This document shows positions 60,866-64,000 of a stretch of DNA of 64,000 nucleotides, in pieces. How positions within the stretch are numbered: position 1 is the first letter of the stretch; every line of letters starts with the position of its first letter. The notes below the pieces were generated by a model, which saw only the letters and a program-made list of their open reading frames with translations, did no database searches and had not been told where the DNA came from. Source of the stretch: Thiodiazotropha sp040506975 (GTDB lineage Bacteria > Pseudomonadota > Gammaproteobacteria > Chromatiales > Chromatiaceae); contig OZ242974.1 of NCBI GenBank assembly GCA_965211775.1, positions 496,001 through 560,000 of the forward strand, in the 5' to 3' direction. Made by a program: the position numbers and the translations under genes.

Positions 60866-61450
60866 ATGACCCATCTTTCACACAGCGACCTCTACAGCCT
60901 CGAGGAGTATGCCCGAATTCGTCAGCAATTCAGGGCCAAGGTGATAGACCATAAGAAGAGTCGCCGCCTTCCCATCGGTCCGCACGCCGCGCTCTATTTC
61001 GAGGATGAACTGACCATGCAGTACCAGATTCAGGAGATGCTGCGGATCGAACGGATATTCGAACAACAGGGCATTCAGGATGAACTCGACGTCTACAATC
61101 CGCTGATACCGGACGGGATGAACTGGAAGGCGACATTTATGATGGAGTATCACGATGTGGATGAGCGCAAGAAGGCACTGGCCGGGCTGATCGGCATCGA
61201 GGAAGCCATCTGGGTGCAGGTTGCCGGCTTCGACAAGGTCAGACCTATCGCCAACGAGGACCTGGAACGCAGCACCGAGGAAAAAACCTCAGCCGTCCAT
61301 TTTCTCCGTTTTGAACTGACCCGGCCGATGATTGATGCCTTGAAAGGTGGTGCAACCCTATCGGCGGGTATCGATCATCCAAACTATGGCTATACGGTAG
61401 ACGACCTTGAGTCCAGCGTCCGTGAATCATTGATAAAGGATCTTCACTGA
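60866..61450 (+). CDS. DUF3501 family protein
   Basis: 194 residues of DUF3501, with HSDLYSLEEYARIRQQFRAK, PHAALYFEDELTMQYQIQEM and the closing FLRFELTRPMIDALKGGATL. The family is repeatedly found next to rubrerythrin and CCG-domain Fe-S proteins, as here, but its molecular role is not known. No signal peptide or membrane segment. An ACAGGAG site precedes the ATG at 60866. Confidence 0.88.
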   Translation: MTHLSHSDLYSLEEYARIRQQFRAKVIDHKKSRRLPIGPHAALYFEDELTMQYQIQEMLRIERIFEQQGIQDELDVYNPLIPDGMNWKATFMMEYHDVDERKKALAGLIGIEEAIWVQVAGFDKVRPIANEDLERSTEEKTSAVHFLRFELTRPMIDALKGGATLSAGIDHPNYGYTVDDLESSVRESLIKDLH

Positions 61451-61830
61451 CGCAATTGGGATGTGATCAGCGCCTGAAAACCAGGTGTCCGGGTGCCGCT
61501 CAACACCCCGGCATCGTGGTCGCACTCTCTCCGCATCGTTAAAAATCGTTAAATATTATAGCCGAAGGGCCCTCAAACCCTATCGGCCGGAGAGTGTCGA
61601 AACGCCCTCATCACCCGTGGATTCCTCAATCAGCTGCTGTGCTGATCAGGCTGAATCCCACATTGTTCCAAGACTGGCGCCCCCTCCTTGTCATGCACTA
61701 CTCCAGCACATCAGTTAAAGTTACAGACATGACAGGTTGACGAAGCGGCCTTTCACTTTAATAATCGAACCTATCCAACATGTATATATACACGCTGGAC
61801 AGCCACATATACCAAGAAAGGAACATTGTC
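61451..61830. other. Gene-free stretch between DUF3501 and the first lipoprotein
   Basis: 380 bases. No convincing gene; short frames here have no ribosome site or recognisable product. AT-rich patches at 61545-61565 and 61740-61800 may hold the promoter of the downstream lipoprotein pair. No terminator with a clear T run was seen. Confidence 0.45.
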
Positions 61831-62226
61831 ATGATGATCGATCACACCTCCCGACTATGGCGCTCACATACACTACCCGGTTTCTGTGCTCTTTTTTTCG
61901 CCACACTCATAGGTTGCAGTTCCACGCCTGAACCGGTTGCGGAGATGGCGGCCGCCAAAACATCCCTGGTGGCCGCTGAAAACGAAGAGACGACGAGGCA
62001 TGCCCCCGTGGCTATCGATCGCGCCAAACAGAAACTGAAGCGCGCCGAAACCGCGATTGCCAAGGAGGAGTATGAGGAGGCAAAAAGGCTTGCTGAGGAA
62101 GCTCAGGCCGATGCGGAGTTGGCGCAGGCCATCGCCTCGAAGGCCGAAGCGGAAAAGGCCGTCAAAGAACTGGAAAACAGCATTCAGGTGTTGCGTGAAG
62201 AGATCATGCGGGCCAGGAGCAGGTAA
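61831..62226 (+). CDS. DUF4398-type lipoprotein
   Basis: 131 residues. The lipoprotein signal ends ATLIGCSSTPEPV, with the lipidated Cys near residue 29. The remainder is a charged helical coiled coil rich in Ala, Glu and Lys (AIAKEEYEEAKRLAEEAQAD), as in DUF4398 proteins. The ATG pair at 61831 follows AAAGGAA. It is 36 bases upstream of the OmpA-family gene, which repeats the same helical domain, so the two probably work together in the periplasm. Confidence 0.85.
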   Translation: MMIDHTSRLWRSHTLPGFCALFFATLIGCSSTPEPVAEMAAAKTSLVAAENEETTRHAPVAIDRAKQKLKRAETAIAKEEYEEAKRLAEEAQADAELAQAIASKAEAEKAVKELENSIQVLREEIMRARSR

Positions 62227-62262
62227 ACCATAAGCAAACCCAATGATTAGGGGAGATCTACA

Positions 62263-63096
62263 ATGTCTCGAACAATGATCAACTGGATCACCGCCACATC
62301 CCTGGCGTTACTCGTCACCGCCTGCGGCACCCTGCAGAAGAACCAGGCACTGCTCGATGCCGAGCAGACCTACGCTGAAGCCAAACAACAGGAGCAACTG
62401 CTGCGTTACGCGCCCACCGAACTGGAACGGGCCAACCAGGCGATCAGCCGCGCCGCAGAAGCCGAAACCGAAGAGGATATGACCTCGCTGGCCTATGTCG
62501 GAAAGACCCGCGTCGAAATCGCCAAATCGGTCGCCGCGCGCAAGGCCGCTTCCGCAAGACTCACCGAGCTGGGTGAAATCAAAGACAAGGAGAGGCTGCG
62601 GGCAAGAGAGATCGAGATTCAACTCGAACAACAGGCAAAGACAGAAGCGCTGCGGGAGAAAGAAGCCGCGCTGATGGAGCGGGAAAACGCGCTTGCAAAA
62701 GCGGAGGCGTTGCGGCAGGAACTTGCCGATCTGCAGGCGATGAAGACCGAACGCGGCATTGTCCTGACCCTTGGCGATGTACTTTTTTCCACCGGCAAGA
62801 CCGGTCTACTGCCCGGGGCCATGACGACGATCGATAAGCTCGCCTCCTTCCTTGCCGAGTATCCGGACAAGACACTGCTCGTCGAGGGACACACCGACAA
62901 TGTGGGGAGCGATAGCTTCAACCAGGATCTCTCCGAACGACGCGCGATCTCGGTCAAAAACGCCTTGATGCAGGCAGGTGTCGATGGATCGCGTATCGAC
63001 ACGATCGGGCTCGGCGAAACGCAACCCATCACCGACAATAGCACCAGCGCCGGGCGATTGAAGAATCGGCGGGTGGAGATCGTCATTCGGGACTGA
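62263..63096 (+). CDS. OmpA-family lipoprotein with DUF4398 domain
   Basis: 277 residues. The lipobox is LLVTACGTL with the lipidated Cys at residue 21. A long DUF4398/coiled-coil region (about 25-160) follows, then a C-terminal OmpA-like peptidoglycan-binding domain: LGDVLFSTGKTGLLPGAM, VEGHTDNVGSDSFNQDLSER and GLGETQPITDN. It should tether the outer membrane to the cell wall. A GGGGAGA site precedes the ATG. Confidence 0.93.
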   Translation: MSRTMINWITATSLALLVTACGTLQKNQALLDAEQTYAEAKQQEQLLRYAPTELERANQAISRAAEAETEEDMTSLAYVGKTRVEIAKSVAARKAASARLTELGEIKDKERLRAREIEIQLEQQAKTEALREKEAALMERENALAKAEALRQELADLQAMKTERGIVLTLGDVLFSTGKTGLLPGAMTTIDKLASFLAEYPDKTLLVEGHTDNVGSDSFNQDLSERRAISVKNALMQAGVDGSRIDTIGLGETQPITDNSTSAGRLKNRRVEIVIRD

Positions 63097-63167
63097 CAAC
63101 ACCACTGCCGTGACTTAACCGGGCAATCCCGCCGGCCGGGTAACAAGTTCAGGTTTGGCTATGGGTA

Positions 63168-63195
63168 GGGTGCGGCTCAGCCGCACCCTTTTTTA
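63168..63195 (+). terminator. Rho-independent terminator after the OmpA-family gene
   Basis: A perfect 9-bp stem GGGTGCGGC / GCCGCACCC with a 3-base loop TCA, followed by TTTTTT, 71 bases after the stop at 63096. Confidence 0.92.
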
Positions 63196-63238
63196 TCTGA
63201 AACCGCCACAAGCATCATCTCGCCACTCGTGAAAGAGA

Positions 63239-64000
63239 CTATCGTGGGCGATTCGTTTTGAACTGTCCGCCGATCCAAGCCAAGAAAAGAAATGAGGCAA
63301 GACTGTATATAGCAGCCGACATCGGACCCATCCATAGCGAACCATGCTGCTCGATGCCATGCATCGGTGAGGGTCTGATATAGATGGTTTTGCTCCCGGC
63401 TGGGGGTGAGGATAGATCGACAACTTTTTCAAACTGCCCAGATTCGACGAGTGCTCTTCCCATCTCCCGTCCCGTTCCGAATTCGACTTCAATTGCCAAT
63501 CCGTGGGTCGGCACCGTGGTTGTAAGAACACCATCGCTGATAGTCCCATTGTAAAACCCATCCTTGTCAATAATCCAAGTGTGGTTTGACACGACACCAT
63601 CAATGCGATGACCCATCCAATTGGGGGTAGATGCTCGGCCTATGTTTTTAACCGTAACAAGCTTAGTATCAATAGGCGTCACACTGACTTGACGTTTAAT
63701 GGCAGGCAGCATCTCGGCACTAGCCACTAAACCGACTGCAATTCCTATCAATGCAAATACAGTCAGTTTCATACGATAGGAAAATGGATAGCCTTGTCGA
63801 TCATTGTTTTTCGAAACAATCGAGATTAAGGTAATCGCAAAACCAATATATATCGAAAAACCAGACCAATAGAAGTATCGATATTCGGCAGATACCGTCA
63901 CCAAAAGATAACTCAAAAGATTGATCAGCCCCGAGCACATGACTGCAATGGCAAACAGTTCATGCTCATCAATTACCCCCCGGAAGCACGTCAATAGTCC
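63239..64000 (-). CDS. Polytopic membrane protein, C-terminal part (start outside window)
   Basis: The frame is open from the right window edge to a stop at 63239, giving at least 253 residues. Membrane segments include AIAVMCSGLINLLSYLLVTV, YWSGFSIYIGFAITLISIV and LTVFALIGIAVGLVASAEM, with a last one near the C-terminus (SAAIYSLASFLFLAWIG). Between the third and last lies a soluble beta-rich region of about 130 residues. The layout recalls the C-terminal half of polytopic envelope glycosyltransferase-like proteins, but no catalytic motif is in view and I do not assign a function. Confidence 0.7.
   Translation of the reverse strand, partial: GLLTCFRGVIDEHELFAIAVMCSGLINLLSYLLVTVSAEYRYFYWSGFSIYIGFAITLISIVSKNNDRQGYPFSYRMKLTVFALIGIAVGLVASAEMLPAIKRQVSVTPIDTKLVTVKNIGRASTPNWMGHRIDGVVSNHTWIIDKDGFYNGTISDGVLTTTVPTHGLAIEVEFGTGREMGRALVESGQFEKVVDLSSPPAGSKTIYIRPSPMHGIEQHGSLWMGPMSAAIYSLASFLFLAWIGGQFKTNRPR

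Overview
The window looks like chromosome from a gammaproteobacterium close to the Chromatiales and other sulfur oxidisers. The evidence is the conserved gammaproteobacterial block mrcA / pilMNOPQ-aroK-aroB-(AAA+SPOR)-gltB-gltD, the codon style, an H-NS-like protein and the Rof/YcgL/DUF3135 small proteins. Several genes are freshly broken by insertion sequences and short-repeat slippage. This pattern is typical of a host-associated lineage or one recently released from selection, but that is inference. No tRNA, rRNA, CRISPR array or phage was seen.

Layout. 1-2212: two IS elements (IS1380 family, cut by the window edge; IS1595 family). 2259-7802: a secreted phospholipase D-like protein, a FabH-type ketoacyl synthase, YcgL and glycogen phosphorylase. 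7896-17774: gltD, gltB, an AAA+SPOR cell-envelope protein, aroB and aroK, all on the minus strand. 18014-25589: the type IV pilus operon pilM-N-O-P-Q. Here pilM carries an IS1380 copy, pilN has a 2-base slippage frameshift and pilO carries an IS1595 copy near its end; only pilP and pilQ are intact. 25635-27829: an IS200-like element with a third IS1380 copy nested in its upstream part. 27999-38559: mrcA, a conserved unknown, citrate synthase, a KamA-type radical SAM protein, sucCD, ppk2 and a secreted protein frameshifted in a G run. 38572-44812: dienelactone hydrolase, a TlpA fusion, a membrane protein with a histone H1-like tail, phosphofructokinase, a secreted nuclease, ribosomal protein L31, DUF3135 and Rof. 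44926-46944: an H-NS-like gene split by a fourth IS1380 copy. 47026-56259: a GGDEF/EAL protein, hemW, an orphan TRAP receptor, uvrD and glucokinase. 56402-61450: a peroxide/iron island made of di-haem peroxidase, a Fur/PerR-type repressor, rubrerythrin, a CCG-domain Fe-S protein, an EncFtn-like ferritin and DUF3501. 61831-63096: two DUF4398 lipoproteins, one with an OmpA domain. The window ends in a partial membrane protein.

Most notable signals: (1) a previously unlisted family of short dispersed repeats, each about 35 bp, sharing the core AGGGCCTGTTAACACT followed by ATCCAATCGG. At least eight tips occur, including a 297-bp MITE-like element with perfect 34-bp inverted ends. In three genes (GGDEF/EAL, Fur/PerR, Fe-S protein) the stop codon lies in the first bases of the repeat. 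(2) A perfect 7-1-7 PerR/Fur-type operator inside the -35/-10 spacer of the peroxidase promoter, next to the Fur/PerR gene, rubrerythrin and EncFtn-like ferritin. The ferritin lacks any visible encapsulin shell gene or targeting tail. (3) Three independent lesions in pilM, pilN and pilO. (4) All IS1380 insertions fall in an NTAG tetranucleotide.
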